From an uncultured Draconibacterium sp. (GTDB lineage: Bacteria > Bacteroidota > Bacteroidia > Bacteroidales > Prolixibacteraceae): 64,000 bases of DNA. A program made the position numbers and the translations under genes. Positions within the stretch are counted from its first letter, which is position 1. Each line of letters starts with the position of its first letter. The notes under the pieces were generated by a model. It saw only the letters and a list, made by a program, of their open reading frames with translations, did no database searches and was not told the origin of the DNA. Location: the NCBI RefSeq assembly GCF_963675585.1, contig NZ_OY776414.1, positions 3,761,001-3,825,000 on the forward strand, read 5' to 3'. Of the stretch, positions 1 through 8,574 are shown piece by piece.

Positions 1-1
1 C

Positions 2-88
2 AAAAAAGATTATGCCACTATGCCGGCATTACAAATGGCAGAAGAATGGATCAGACACAATTACCGACGAGGTTGGGAGCAAATCTAG
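2..88 (+). CDS. C-terminal end of an unidentified protein (5' truncated by window edge)
   Basis: An open frame enters from the left edge and ends at TAG (86-88), giving 28 residues that finish in AEEWIRHNYRRGWEQI. It is followed by a repeat palindrome and then a bidirectional terminator. The fragment is too short and not distinctive enough to assign a family. I call it coding because the frame is open to the edge, the composition is protein-like and a terminator follows. Confidence 0.45.
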   Translation, partial: KKDYATMPALQMAEEWIRHNYRRGWEQI

Positions 89-116
89 ATCCTTTCAACT
101 CAACAAGCTTGCAAGT

Positions 117-135
117 CCTCCTTTCTCAAAGGAGG
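117..135. repeat. CCTCCTTT/AAAGGAGG palindromic intergenic repeat, copy 1
   Basis: An inverted repeat (8-bp arms, 3-nt loop) is followed by a tail reading GTGGCTGACGAAGGAAGCC. A second copy with a related tail lies at 3910-3927, so this is a dispersed family and not just a local terminator. Confidence 0.6.
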
Positions 136-177
136 TGGCTGACGAAGGAAGCCGGAGGATTATCAATTTTTAGCATA

Positions 178-210
178 AAAAAGGCCGATAAGTAAATTAC
201 CGGCCTTTTT
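178..210. terminator. Bidirectional intrinsic terminator between the left-edge gene and pyrF
   Basis: AAAAAGGCCG (178-187) pairs with CGGCCTTTTT (201-210) around a 13-nt loop. The arms provide T-runs on both strands, serving the plus-strand left-edge gene and minus-strand pyrF. Confidence 0.8.
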
Positions 211-229
211 CTATTTCATTCAGATGGAT

Positions 230-1063
230 CTAAATTAATCCGCCTTCCTTTAAAAGCACTTCCATTTCCTGCTGAACTTCCTGTGCTGCTTCTCTCGCTT
301 TTTCAGCATAATCCACATCCTGAGATGCATAAATAATTCCGCGAGAAGAGTTTACCAGCAATCCACATTTTGAGTTCAAGCCGTTTTTAGCTACTTCCTG
401 CAAACTACCTCCTTGTGCCCCAACACCGGGGACCAGCAAAAAGTGATTGGGTACAATTTCCCTGATCTCTTTTAATTTCTCTGCTTTTGTTGCACCTACA
501 ACGTACATCATATTTTCATCCGTTCCCCACTCCTGCGACTTTTTCAGAACAGTCTCGAACAATTTATCGCCGCTTTCTTTGTCTTCGATAAACTGGAAGT
601 CGAAAGCTCCCTTATTTGAAGTTAAAGCCAGCAGAATTACCCACTTGTTTTTATAGGTCATAAATGGTTTTACCGAATCTTCTCCCATGTACGGAGCAAC
701 GGTTACTGCATCGTAAGCTTGTTTTTCGAAAAATGCACGTGCATACAAATTCGATGTGTTACCAATATCACCTCTTTTTGCGTCGGCAATTATAAAAATA
801 TTTGGATATTTCGATTTTACATACGAAACTGTTTTCTCCAAACTGATAATTCCTTTCGATCCTAAACTTTCGTAAAAAGCAAGGTTCGGTTTGTATGCCA
901 CCGTAAATTCTGCAGTAGCATCAATAATTTCTTTGTTAAAAGAAAAAACCGGATCAGAAGTTTCCATTAAGTGTTGTGGAATTTTCTGAATATCAGTGTC
1001 CAAACCAACACAAAGAAAACTACGTTTCTTTTGAATTTGTTCGAATAGTTGTTGTTGATTCAT
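230..1063 (-). CDS. pyrF: Orotidine 5'-phosphate decarboxylase
   Basis: Catalyses the last step of UMP synthesis, decarboxylating OMP to UMP in the cytoplasm. The 277-residue length and sequence fit the long (type 2) OMP decarboxylase subfamily common in Bacteroidota and Actinobacteria. The catalytic Asp-Lys-Asp signature is visible as DAKRGDIGN (residues 94-102), with the nucleotide-binding N-terminal strand CVGLDTD (18-24) and the phosphate-binding [10 protein letters not shown] segment near the C-terminus. It lies 60 bp downstream of prfA on the same strand. The gap contains a short repetitive stretch and no obvious terminator, so co-transcription is possible. Transcription probably ends at the hairpin at 178-210. 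Confidence 0.96.
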   Translation of the reverse strand: MNQQQLFEQIQKKRSFLCVGLDTDIQKIPQHLMETSDPVFSFNKEIIDATAEFTVAYKPNLAFYESLGSKGIISLEKTVSYVKSKYPNIFIIADAKRGDIGNTSNLYARAFFEKQAYDAVTVAPYMGEDSVKPFMTYKNKWVILLALTSNKGAFDFQFIEDKESGDKLFETVLKKSQEWGTDENMMYVVGATKAEKLKEIREIVPNHFLLVPGVGAQGGSLQEVAKNGLNSKCGLLVNSSRGIIYASQDVDYAEKAREAAQEVQQEMEVLLKEGGLI

Positions 1064-1123
1064 GATAAAAAGTTAGAAGCACGAAGTCCGAAGCCGGAAG
1101 TTCGTACTCATTAAAAGTTATAT

Positions 1124-2209
1124 TTAAATTTCTGATTCTTTCAGTTTCTCAGCATTTTCTTCAATCATCAGTTTTTCAATTACCTCGTCGATATCGCCAT
1201 TGATAATTGCCTGCAGATTGTAGAGCGTTAAGTTAATTCGGTGATCGGTTACACGCCCCTGTGGCCAGTTGTAAGTACGTATTTTGGCCGAACGGTCACC
1301 GGTTGAAACCATGGTTTTACGTTTCGACGAAATTTCATCGATGTATTTCTGATACTCCATGTTGTACAAACGGGTACGTAATTCGGCCATCGCTTTATCA
1401 AGGTTTTTCAACTTTGATTTCTGATCCTGACAAGTTACCACAATACCGGTTGGAAGGTGTGTTAATCGAATAGCTGAATAAGTTGTGTTTACCGACTGTC
1501 CTCCGGGACCTGACGAACAATATTCATCTCTCCGGATGTCTTCATTCCTTAGTTCCACATCAAATTCGTCGGCTTCGGGTAAAACAGCAACAGTAGCTGC
1601 CGAAGTATGAACACGTCCCTGTGTTTCGGTTTGTGGCACACGTTGTACACGGTGAACTCCCGATTCATATTTTAATATCCCGTAAACTCCTTCTCCGGTA
1701 ACTGAAGCAACAATTTCCTTAAATCCACCTGAAGTACCTTCATTTACATTGGTAACTTCCATTCTCCAGCCTTTTTTCTCGCAAAATTTTGTGTACATCC
1801 GATACAAGTCGCCGGCAAAAATACTGGCTTCGTCTCCACCGGTTCCGGCACGAATTTCCAGAACTGCGTTTTTAGCATCTTCCGGATCGGCAGGTACCAA
1901 CAACAATTTCACCTGCTTTTCAATTTGAGGAATTCGCTTTTCCGATTCCTCAATTTCTTCGTACGCCATTTCGCGCATTTCCTCATCGGTTTCTTCAGCC
2001 AACATTTCTTTTCCGGTTTCAATATTATCCACCAGGTTTTTATATTCCTGAAATGTAGCAACCAATTTCTGCAGGTTTTTATATTCCTGATTTAGCTTTA
2101 CATACCGTTTCATATCCGAGATTATCTCGGGATCGGTAATTTGTTGCTCCACCTCTTCGAAGCGATGTTTTATCGATTCAAATTTTTGTAATAATGCGTA
2201 TTCTGCCAT
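1124..2209 (-). CDS. prfA: Peptide chain release factor 1
   Basis: Releases finished polypeptides at UAA and UAG codons on the ribosome. The 361-residue length is standard. The peptidyl-transferase GGQ motif is at residues 236-238 within SSGPGGQSVNTT, and the stop-codon-reading tripeptide of the PxT class is PQT at 192-194 (RF2 would have SPF). An N-terminal helical domain of about 100 residues precedes the core. The PxT tripeptide is what makes this RF1 and not RF2. It sits between the broken GIY-YIG gene and pyrF. Confidence 0.97.
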   Translation of the reverse strand: MAEYALLQKFESIKHRFEEVEQQITDPEIISDMKRYVKLNQEYKNLQKLVATFQEYKNLVDNIETGKEMLAEETDEEMREMAYEEIEESEKRIPQIEKQVKLLLVPADPEDAKNAVLEIRAGTGGDEASIFAGDLYRMYTKFCEKKGWRMEVTNVNEGTSGGFKEIVASVTGEGVYGILKYESGVHRVQRVPQTETQGRVHTSAATVAVLPEADEFDVELRNEDIRRDEYCSSGPGGQSVNTTYSAIRLTHLPTGIVVTCQDQKSKLKNLDKAMAELRTRLYNMEYQKYIDEISSKRKTMVSTGDRSAKIRTYNWPQGRVTDHRINLTLYNLQAIINGDIDEVIEKLMIEENAEKLKESEI

Positions 2210-2232
2210 CTGTGTCTTACTTTTTAATCCTC

Positions 2233-2252
2233 ATTCCCGCGTAGACGGGAAT
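2233..2252. repeat. Palindrome flanking the GIY-YIG pseudogene (downstream copy)
   Basis: ATTCCCG-CGTAGA-CGGGAAT, 7-bp arms, starting 3 bp beyond the gene's final stop. It is an inverted counterpart of the palindrome at 2559-2578: the 24-bp segments match at about 19 positions when one is reverse-complemented. Confidence 0.75.
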
Positions 2253-2255
2253 CTT

Positions 2256-2546
2256 TTAATCAAACCACTCAGCTGATAAATCGAACCAACCTGGATTTTC
2301 CTTCTCGATTAATTCTATTTTCCAATCCCGATTCCACTTTTTTAATCGTCGTTCCCGGGTAAAAGCTTCTTCATATTTATCGAATTCCTCAAAATAAACG
2401 AGTTTGTCAACAGTGTATTTATTCGTGAATCCTTATAATATCTTCTCTTTGTGTTCTCGTAACCTTCTTTCAAGCTCATTTGTTAAACCGATATATAAAA
2501 CTCCATTCGGTTTACTTGCCAATATGTAAACATAAAAGTTTGCCAT
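2256..2546 (-). pseudogene. GIY-YIG nuclease family protein, interrupted by an in-frame TAA
   Basis: Reading from ATG at 2546 gives a typical small GIY-YIG endonuclease of the UvrC-N-like type. It starts MANFYVYILASKPNGVLYIG, continues with TNELERRLREHKEK, and ends with the family tail GWFDLSAEWFD and a TAA at 2256-2258 (96 codons plus stop). Codon 38 (2433-2435) is TAA instead of a sense codon, and the frame continues perfectly on both sides, so the lesion is a single substitution. The gene is closely flanked by two palindromes in inverted orientation (2233-2252 and 2559-2578). Such genes may be restriction/repair-like or parts of mobile repeat units; that role is inference. Confidence 0.85.
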
Positions 2547-2558
2547 ATTCTGGATGAG

Positions 2559-2578
2559 ATTCCCACTTTCGTGGGAAT
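2559..2578. repeat. Palindrome flanking the GIY-YIG pseudogene (upstream copy)
   Basis: ATTCCCAC-TTTC-GTGGGAAT, 8-bp arms, lying 12 bp upstream of the GIY-YIG start and a few bases downstream of the purM stop. It may also act as the purM terminator stem, but no T-run follows. Confidence 0.75.
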
Positions 2579-2581
2579 GAG

Positions 2582-3751
2582 CTAATATATAAACTCGCCT
2601 TTCTCTGACTTAATAGTAAGTTTTTTGCCTTCGAAAGATTCAACCTTTCCAATAATCTGTGCATCGATATTAAACGATTTTGAGATTTCAATGATCTCGT
2701 CTGCAACATCGGCGCCACAGTATATTTCGTAACGGTGCCCCATATTAAACACCTTGTACATTTCTTTCCAATCGGTACCTGACTGTTCCTGAATGATTTT
2801 GAACAGCGGCGGAACCGGGAACATATTGTCTTTTACCACATGAACTCCATCGACAAAATGCAGCACTTTGGTTTGTGCTCCACCCGAACAGTGGATCATT
2901 CCTGAAATCTGCCCACGATAGTTATCCAGTACTTTTTTAATTACCGGAGCATAAGTTCTGGTTGGAGAAAGCACCAGTTTACCGGCATCGATGTCAAGCC
3001 CGTCAACGGCTTCGGTTAATTTCTTTCCACCGGAATAAACCAAATCTGAAGGCACTTCAGGATCAAAACTTTCAGGATATTTTTCAGCCAGATATTTTGA
3101 AAATACATCGTGCCGGGCAGAAGTTAATCCGTTACTTCCCATACCTCCGTTATACTCTGTTTCGTAAGTAGCTTGTCCCGACGAAGAAAGTCCAACAATA
3201 ACATCGCCGGCTTTAATTTTGTCGGCACTTACGACATCGGCTTTTTTCATTCGGCAGGTAACCGTTGAATCCACAATTATAGTGCGAACCAAATCGCCCA
3301 CATCAGCAGTTTCGCCACCAGTAGAATATATGCTGATTCCCATTTCGCGCAGTGTGGCCAGTAACTCTTCAGTACCGTTAATAATGGCCCCGATTATTTC
3401 GCCCGGAATGTTGTTTTTGTTACGGCCAATGGTTGATGACACCAAAATATTATCAGTGGCACCCACACACAGCAAATCGTCAACATTCATAATAAGTGCA
3501 TCCTGAGCAATGCCTTTCCAAACCGAAATATCGCCGGTCTCTTTCCAATACATGTAGGCCAGCGCCGATTTTGTTCCGGCTCCATCGGCGTGCATAATGT
3601 TACACCACTCGGGATCGCCACCTAAAATATCGGGAACAATTTTACAAAATGCCTTTGGGAATAATCCTTTATCGACGTTTTTAATTGCCTCGTGCACATC
3701 TTCTTTCGATGCTGAAACTCCTCTTGCGCTATATCTCGATTCAGTTACCAT
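2582..3751 (-). CDS. purM: Phosphoribosylformylglycinamidine cyclo-ligase (AIR synthetase)
   Basis: ATP-dependent ring closure of FGAM to AIR, step five of purine synthesis, in the cytoplasm. The protein is 389 residues, the longer form usual in Bacteroidota. Family features include the N-terminal YSARGVSASKEDVHEAI segment, HADGAGTKSALAY, the NVDDLLCVGA metal/ATP site, STGGETADVGDLV, and GLSSSGQATYETEY. A TAATTTTG -7-like box lies at 3775-3782 upstream of the ATG. Its stop is adjacent to the inverted palindrome of the GIY-YIG unit. Confidence 0.96.
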   Translation of the reverse strand: MVTESRYSARGVSASKEDVHEAIKNVDKGLFPKAFCKIVPDILGGDPEWCNIMHADGAGTKSALAYMYWKETGDISVWKGIAQDALIMNVDDLLCVGATDNILVSSTIGRNKNNIPGEIIGAIINGTEELLATLREMGISIYSTGGETADVGDLVRTIIVDSTVTCRMKKADVVSADKIKAGDVIVGLSSSGQATYETEYNGGMGSNGLTSARHDVFSKYLAEKYPESFDPEVPSDLVYSGGKKLTEAVDGLDIDAGKLVLSPTRTYAPVIKKVLDNYRGQISGMIHCSGGAQTKVLHFVDGVHVVKDNMFPVPPLFKIIQEQSGTDWKEMYKVFNMGHRYEIYCGADVADEIIEISKSFNIDAQIIGKVESFEGKKLTIKSEKGEFIY

Positions 3752-3904
3752 TTACTACAAAATTTTTGTGGCTACAAAATTAACAAAACTTTCATCATTT
3801 CAGGAATCAATCAATCGTATTGAGCTGTAAGTTCACAATAAATCAATCCCACCCAAACCTCAGTGTTTGCTATAAAAGTATTTGCGACACAAAACAGCTT
3901 CCTG

Positions 3905-4028
3905 TTCGTCCTCCCTTTTAAAGGAGGTGGCAGACACAGGAGGCTGGTGGATTCGATTTCGAAATTATAGTTATTTCAATTTCAGGTATATTCTCAATCC
4001 CCCTTTGATTCCCCCTTCTCCAAGGGGG
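3905..4028. repeat. Two dispersed palindromic repeats between purM and the acyl-CoA synthetase
   Basis: The first palindrome is CCTCC...AAAGGAGG (3910-3927) with tail GTGGCAGACACAGGAGGC, a relative of the copy at 117-135. The second is CCCCCTT-CTCC-AAGGGGG (4011-4028). Both are of the type that punctuates Bacteroidota intergenic regions. The rest of the 3752-4088 gap holds the terminator listed next. Confidence 0.6.
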
Positions 4029-4038
4029 ACAAAACAAA

Positions 4039-4072
4039 AAAAAGGAAAGCCTATACAAAGACTTTCCTTTTT
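4039..4072 (-). terminator. Intrinsic terminator of the acyl-CoA synthetase gene
   Basis: AAAAAGGAAAG (4039-4049) pairs with CTTTCCTTTTT (4062-4072). It lies 17 bp beyond the stop codon of the gene at 4089. Confidence 0.75.
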
Positions 4073-4088
4073 CTGAATATTCTTATCG

Positions 4089-5753
4089 CTAAACGTATAA
4101 AAAACGTTTAATTTTTCGTGTCGGCGTACGTTCAAATGGTATCGGTTGCAACACCACCTGGTTGATCCTCGAGAATTTGTTTACCTCTTCGTTTACCTTT
4201 TTATGAATTTCCTGCAATAATTCTTCCGATTTATCAGCAAGATATTGTTTGGCTTCCTCCTTCATATGCTTGAAGTTTTCTTCTACTTCTTCCATATTCA
4301 GGTGAATCATGGCCACCAGTTTTCCCTTTTTCTCTACCACCAGCGATTCCAGCACAAAGCGCATTTTATTGATCACCGTTTCAATTTCTTCGGGATAGAT
4401 GTTTTCACCGCTTGCACCAACAATCATAGTTTTAATACGACCTCGAATGTGAAGTAGATTATCAGAATCGAACAATCCGCGATCACCGGTTTTAAACCAT
4501 CCATCTTCAGTAAACACCTCTTTTGTAATTTCAGGTGCTTTATAATAGCCTTTCATAACGTTTTCGCCTTTTGCCTGAATTTCGCCTTCCCCGGTAACTG
4601 GATCAGCATCGGCAATTCGTAAGGAAACACCCTCCATCGCAATTCCTGCCGAGCCCACCTTTCTGTTTTTTTGAACTGCTCCCGACAAAAGGGGAGCTGT
4701 TTCCGTTAAACCATAACCAATTGCATACGGGAAACCACTTTCAAATAAAAAACGTTCCACATTTGTATCGAGTTTTGCACCGCCAATTCCGAAAAATCTC
4801 AAATGTCCCCCAAAGGTTTCGTACAACTTTTTACCGGCAACTTTGTGTAAAACCTTCCGCGTAGGAGCAAAACTTGTTAAAAAGCGCATTACCGCACTTT
4901 TCTGAAATGTGGGTTGAATTTTTGATTTATACACCTTTTCGATAATTAGCGGAACCACCAACATGATGGTTGGTTTTACCTTTTTTAATGCAGGTAACAA
5001 AACCGAAGGCACAGGAGGTTTACGCAAATAATGCACTGATGCACCGTATTTTACAGGCAATAAAAAGCCAACGGTATTTTCAAGAGTATGCGATAACGGC
5101 AACAAGGAAATAAAACGGTCGTCCTCCTCAATACGCTGCAAAGTACGACTTTGCTGAGCAGTCCATGCCAGGTTTTTGTGCGTTAGCATCACTCCCTTCG
5201 AACTTCCTGTTGTTCCCGAGGTGTATATAATTGAAGCCAGGTCTTCTTCTTCAACATTAACCGGACTAAAATTCGTTTTGGAATCCGGTAGCGATGAAGT
5301 CAACTCTGTCAACTGCTCGGCACTTGTATTTTTGGGAATAACAGACAAATTATCCACCAAAATCATGTGTTCAAGCAAATCGCTTAATTCCTTACTAACC
5401 GATTTGTACAAACCTTCTGAAACAAAAAGTAATTTTGACTCAGAGTGTTCGATAATGGTTTTTATTTCGTTGGGATGAAAATCGGGCAAAATGGGCACAG
5501 CAATGGCACCCAAAACACAAATGGCAAAAAATGCCTTCCCCCAGTTGGGCATGTTTGTGCTTAAAATGGCAACTTTATCGCCACGTTGAATACCAAGTTG
5601 GATAAGCAATTCTGCTAACAACTCAACATCCTCGCCCAAATTTTTGTAGGTGTAGTTCTCTTCTCCAACAAAAACGATCGAAGTATTTGCTGCAAATTTC
5701 TCTACCGAATTATAAAACATAGCCGGCAAAGTAAGTTTCGATGTATCTATCAT
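4089..5753 (-). CDS. AMP-dependent long-chain fatty acid-CoA ligase
   Basis: Activates fatty acids to acyl-AMP and then acyl-CoA. The ANL-superfamily motifs are in order: the P-loop-like YTSGTTGSSKGV (residues 177-188), GYGLTET (346-352), WFKTGDRG (419-426), the hinge GRIKTMIV (438-445) and GENIYPEEIE (449-458). The C-terminal RTPTRKIKRF carries the expected catalytic-lysine region. The 554-residue length fits a FadD/long-chain ACSL-like enzyme, and there is no transmembrane segment. It stands alone, with a terminator downstream and a divergent neighbour at 5995. Substrate chain length cannot be read from sequence alone. Confidence 0.9.
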   Translation of the reverse strand: MIDTSKLTLPAMFYNSVEKFAANTSIVFVGEENYTYKNLGEDVELLAELLIQLGIQRGDKVAILSTNMPNWGKAFFAICVLGAIAVPILPDFHPNEIKTIIEHSESKLLFVSEGLYKSVSKELSDLLEHMILVDNLSVIPKNTSAEQLTELTSSLPDSKTNFSPVNVEEEDLASIIYTSGTTGSSKGVMLTHKNLAWTAQQSRTLQRIEEDDRFISLLPLSHTLENTVGFLLPVKYGASVHYLRKPPVPSVLLPALKKVKPTIMLVVPLIIEKVYKSKIQPTFQKSAVMRFLTSFAPTRKVLHKVAGKKLYETFGGHLRFFGIGGAKLDTNVERFLFESGFPYAIGYGLTETAPLLSGAVQKNRKVGSAGIAMEGVSLRIADADPVTGEGEIQAKGENVMKGYYKAPEITKEVFTEDGWFKTGDRGLFDSDNLLHIRGRIKTMIVGASGENIYPEEIETVINKMRFVLESLVVEKKGKLVAMIHLNMEEVEENFKHMKEEAKQYLADKSEELLQEIHKKVNEEVNKFSRINQVVLQPIPFERTPTRKIKRFLYV

Positions 5754-5994
5754 GGTAGCAACTTATTGTCTGTAAAATTCTGTCCGAAAAAGATGGTGCT
5801 TTCTCCTTTTTCCCTGTCCCTTTAAAATTGAGGCTAAAATAATAAAAAAGAGTATTTCCGCTGTGTGACTAATATCCCACCACTTTTATACCGGTTTTTT
5901 AACTACTTGATTTTGTGCAACTTAATAAATACTTTGAATATTATTAACTTTTTTTAGGCTTTAAAATCTATTTTTAGGGACTAAATTTTGAATT

Positions 5995-6651
5995 ATGCAT
6001 TCTAATATTCGACAAAAAGAGCTTCTTTCTCAGACAGAGAACTATATAAAAGACTATTTTGAGAACGAGGGTTCAGGGCACGATTGGTGGCACATCCACC
6101 GGGTTAGAAACCTGGCACTTAAAATTGCAGAATCCGAAGGAGGAGATTTATTTACCATTGAAATGGCTGCTTTACTTCATGATCTGGACGATTGGAAATT
6201 GGCGAATACGAATGCTAATACAAAAACGAAGGCATGGTTAAAAGAAATCCATCTTCCGGATGATGCAACAAATCAGATTCTGGAAATAATTGACCAGGTT
6301 TCGTTTAAGGGAGCCCGGGTAGATACTAAAGCCATTTGCCAGGAAGCGAAAATTGTGCAGGATGCCGATCGGCTGGATGCGATTGGCGCCATTGGAATTG
6401 CCCGTACTTTTGCCTACGGAGGCCATAAAAACAGATTGATTTACCACCCCGAAAGCAAGCCCGAAATGCACAAAAGTTTTGAAGACTACAAAAAAAGCAC
6501 TGCACCAACTATCAATCACTTTTACGAAAAACTACTCCTGCTCAAAGAACGGTTAAATACTCCAGCCGCGGTACGCATAGCTAAAACACGACACCGTTTT
6601 ATGGAAGAATTTCTGCAACAGTTTTTTAATGAGTGGGATTGTAATTTTTAA
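5995..6651 (+). CDS. HD-domain phosphohydrolase (YpgQ-like)
   Basis: A 218-residue soluble HD-superfamily metal-dependent hydrolase. Visible metal ligands are H33/H35 in WWHIHRV, the H62-D63 pair in AALLHDLDDWK, and a later Asp in VQDADRLDAIGAIG followed by ARTFAYGG. The pattern matches the small HD proteins related to Bacillus YpgQ, for which nucleotide pyrophosphatase activity has been reported; the substrate here is unproven. It is divergent from the acyl-CoA synthetase, with an AT-rich 241-bp gap between them, and is followed 61 bp later by a VOC protein on the same strand. Confidence 0.85.
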   Translation: MHSNIRQKELLSQTENYIKDYFENEGSGHDWWHIHRVRNLALKIAESEGGDLFTIEMAALLHDLDDWKLANTNANTKTKAWLKEIHLPDDATNQILEIIDQVSFKGARVDTKAICQEAKIVQDADRLDAIGAIGIARTFAYGGHKNRLIYHPESKPEMHKSFEDYKKSTAPTINHFYEKLLLLKERLNTPAAVRIAKTRHRFMEEFLQQFFNEWDCNF

Positions 6652-6712
6652 CATTTACGATTCGGTATTAATGTGGCAGGTTTTGTACATTTAACTGAAA
6701 AATATTTACGAT

Positions 6713-7102
6713 ATGAGAATTGACCACCTTGCCATTTGGACTTCAAATCTTGAAGGACTCCGCAATTTTTACATGCATTACTTTGATGCTTCATCCAATG
6801 AAATTTACCACAACCATTCGCGCGAATTCCGCTCGTATTTTTTATCGTTTGGTGGCGACTGCCGACTTGAACTAATGGAAATGCCCGGTATTCCGAAATC
6901 GAAAGATAATCCGTTAAAACAATTTACCGGAATAATTCATTTTGCCATTAAAGTTGGATCAAAAGATAAAGTTGACCAACTAACCAAAGAATTAAAAAAA
7001 GATGGTTTTAAAATTATAGGCGAGCCACGAACAACCGGAGACGGCTGTTACGAGAGCATATTTTTAGATCCGGATGGAAACAGAGTAGAAATAATGGAAT
7101 AG
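6713..7102 (+). CDS. VOC (glyoxalase/bleomycin-resistance fold) protein
   Basis: A 129-residue single VOC module. It begins MRIDHLAIWTSNLEGLRNFY, with the first metal-ligand His at position 4, a GGDCRLELME strand, IIHFAIKVGS, and the terminal FLDPDGNRVEIME containing the last Glu ligand. The length and His/Glu pattern are those of glyoxalase-I-like metalloenzymes, which act as dimers. The actual reaction is unknown. It probably shares a transcript with the HD protein. Confidence 0.88.
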   Translation: MRIDHLAIWTSNLEGLRNFYMHYFDASSNEIYHNHSREFRSYFLSFGGDCRLELMEMPGIPKSKDNPLKQFTGIIHFAIKVGSKDKVDQLTKELKKDGFKIIGEPRTTGDGCYESIFLDPDGNRVEIME

Positions 7103-7127
7103 AAAACAATTACGCCCCCCAAAAGGG

Positions 7128-7466
7128 CTATAATTCATCACCACATTCCCACACTTTTATTGGGCGGCTTTTATTTTTATCAAAATCAACATGATCAATT
7201 CCTTCTCCCCAAACAACCAGATCGCCATTGTAATGGTAGATTTCGCAATTCGAACACGACCAATATCCACAATAAACATGGTAAAAATATTCTTCATTAT
7301 ACGTCCAGCGTTGCACTTCGCAACCGTAACAATTGCCAGAGCTTTCCAGCTCTTCCAAACGCGGTTTTAACCATTCCGGAACAATCACTGCTTCTGGTTC
7401 GCGATCTTCACACGCAACTACTGCCATTGCCAGTAAAAAAGTTAAAATCAAGTTTTTTAGTGTCAT
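7128..7466 (-). CDS. Small Cys-rich lipoprotein, last gene of the surface locus
   Basis: A 112-residue precursor. A hydrophobic N-terminus ends in a lipobox-like AVVAC, followed by acidic residues. The mature part has seven further cysteines (NCYGCEV, YCGYWSCSNCEIY, WECGD), suggesting disulfides or metal binding outside the cytoplasm. The overall pattern (PEWLKPRLEEL then paired Cys and Tyr-rich strands) resembles small Bacteroidota lipoproteins of the DUF6970 kind, but I am not sure of that link. It lies 21 bp after the preceding gene on the same strand, so it is the likely end of the usher-like operon. Confidence 0.7.
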   Translation of the reverse strand: MTLKNLILTFLLAMAVVACEDREPEAVIVPEWLKPRLEELESSGNCYGCEVQRWTYNEEYFYHVYCGYWSCSNCEIYHYNGDLVVWGEGIDHVDFDKNKSRPIKVWECGDEL

Positions 7467-7487
7467 ACCTGCAAATTTAAGTATTTA

Positions 7488-7991
7488 CTACCATCCCTCG
7501 TATACTGTAAAAAGAATTTTGGTGTTATGCGACCCGGCTCCCATGGTAATTGAAAATCCACTGAGTTTAAGACTTACAGGAATATCGCCAATTTCACCTT
7601 TTCCTTCAATAAACTGATCTTCGGTATTTCTTACTACCTGGTAATTTTCGCCTCCATGTATATTCGGATGTCCGTTATTTCCTAAGTTATTTCCACTCCC
7701 CGATCGTTTCACCTCCATTTTTAAATCATCGCTCCAATTGTCTTGTTTAAAAATGGCAATTCTCCATTTCGAATTTGGATTATTCTTTTTGGTAAAATAA
7801 TCATCCTGATAAACGGTTAAATAAATAGATGATTGCGTTTCTAAAACTGAAGGAAAATCCAATCCGGCTTCATTTATTGTAAACAGCGAGTTATCAAAAT
7901 TCACATTTCCGCTAATCTCCAGTTTTAGCTGTTGCGAAGACGCGACCAGAAATGAGATCAAAATTGCCAAAGTAAGTAAAAAGCTTTTCAT
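7488..7991 (-). CDS. Secreted beta-rich protein, candidate minor or tip subunit
   Basis: A 167-residue precursor with a Sec signal (MKSFLLTLAILISFLVASSQ). The mature part is beta-rich, contains VKRSGSGNNLGNNG, which echoes the GSGKGxLG motif of the three pilin-like paralogues, and ends in a beta-strand with TVYEGW. It lies 9 bp from the pilin-like gene at 8001 and 21 bp before the lipoprotein. The weak resemblance plus position suggest an accessory subunit of the same surface structure. No known family was recognised. Confidence 0.65.
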   Translation of the reverse strand: MKSFLLTLAILISFLVASSQQLKLEISGNVNFDNSLFTINEAGLDFPSVLETQSSIYLTVYQDDYFTKKNNPNSKWRIAIFKQDNWSDDLKMEVKRSGSGNNLGNNGHPNIHGGENYQVVRNTEDQFIEGKGEIGDIPVSLKLSGFSITMGAGSHNTKILFTVYEGW

Positions 7992-8000
7992 ACTATTTAA

Positions 8001-8567
8001 TTAATTATCGCTGATAGTGTATACAATAGTAAATGCCGATTCGTCGTCTGCCGTAATCTTTGAATAATCATCCACCTCGATTGAAAATGTAAGCGAGTGA
8101 CCGTTCCCTTCCCCATCTCCGGTATAGCAGTTTCCCACATCGGTAATTATTGCCTGTGGCTGGCTCGACAAAGTAATTTTTCCGGCCGAATGTCCGAGAT
8201 TTCCCTTGCCTGAACCACGATACGATGACGCTTCCACATTCAATTTTAATCCGTCGGGCAAATCACTGCCTGTAATTTGTGCCACAATTTTGCGCGAACC
8301 ATGAATGGCCGATAAAGCCGATGAATAGTTTAACCAAAGAGTTTCGCTTGATACATCCTGAATTTGCGGCGATGCACCCGACTCGATTGCCGGCGAAATT
8401 GAAAAATAAATGGCATTGTTAATGCCTGGTTCAATATCTAAAAGTGCTATCGGAGGTATTGAAAAAGTGACCTCCAATTCCTTTTCAGCATTCCATTGCG
8501 CAGAAGCATTAAATCCACACAAAAAGATGACCAACAAAATAAGTATGTATTTAATTTGTGTTTTCAT
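8001..8567 (-). CDS. Pilin-like secreted subunit C (paralogue of the proteins at 12466 and 13196)
   Basis: Starts at ATG 8567 with signal MKTQIKYILILLVIFLCG... ending ASAQ; an upstream in-frame ATG at 8585 would overlap the usher-like gene by 11 bp. The 188-residue precursor is beta-rich. It shares with subunits A and B the block LWLNYSSALS, SDLPDGLKLNVEA, RGSGKGNLG, the NCYTG strand, GNGHSLTFSI and a terminal strand FTIVYTISDN. A VxYTxT end is typical of SCPU/DUF4402-like fimbrial folds, where the last strand completes an Ig-like sandwich. The start is 7 nt beyond the stop of the usher-like gene, implying translational coupling. Confidence 0.75.
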   Translation of the reverse strand: MKTQIKYILILLVIFLCGFNASAQWNAEKELEVTFSIPPIALLDIEPGINNAIYFSISPAIESGASPQIQDVSSETLWLNYSSALSAIHGSRKIVAQITGSDLPDGLKLNVEASSYRGSGKGNLGHSAGKITLSSQPQAIITDVGNCYTGDGEGNGHSLTFSIEVDDYSKITADDESAFTIVYTISDN

Positions 8568-8574
8568 TTTCAGA

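Noticed and set aside
1064-1123. Regulatory leader between prfA and pyrF
   Set aside because: The sequence is a short degenerate repeat (GAAGTCCGAAGCCGGAAG) with no stem and T-run.
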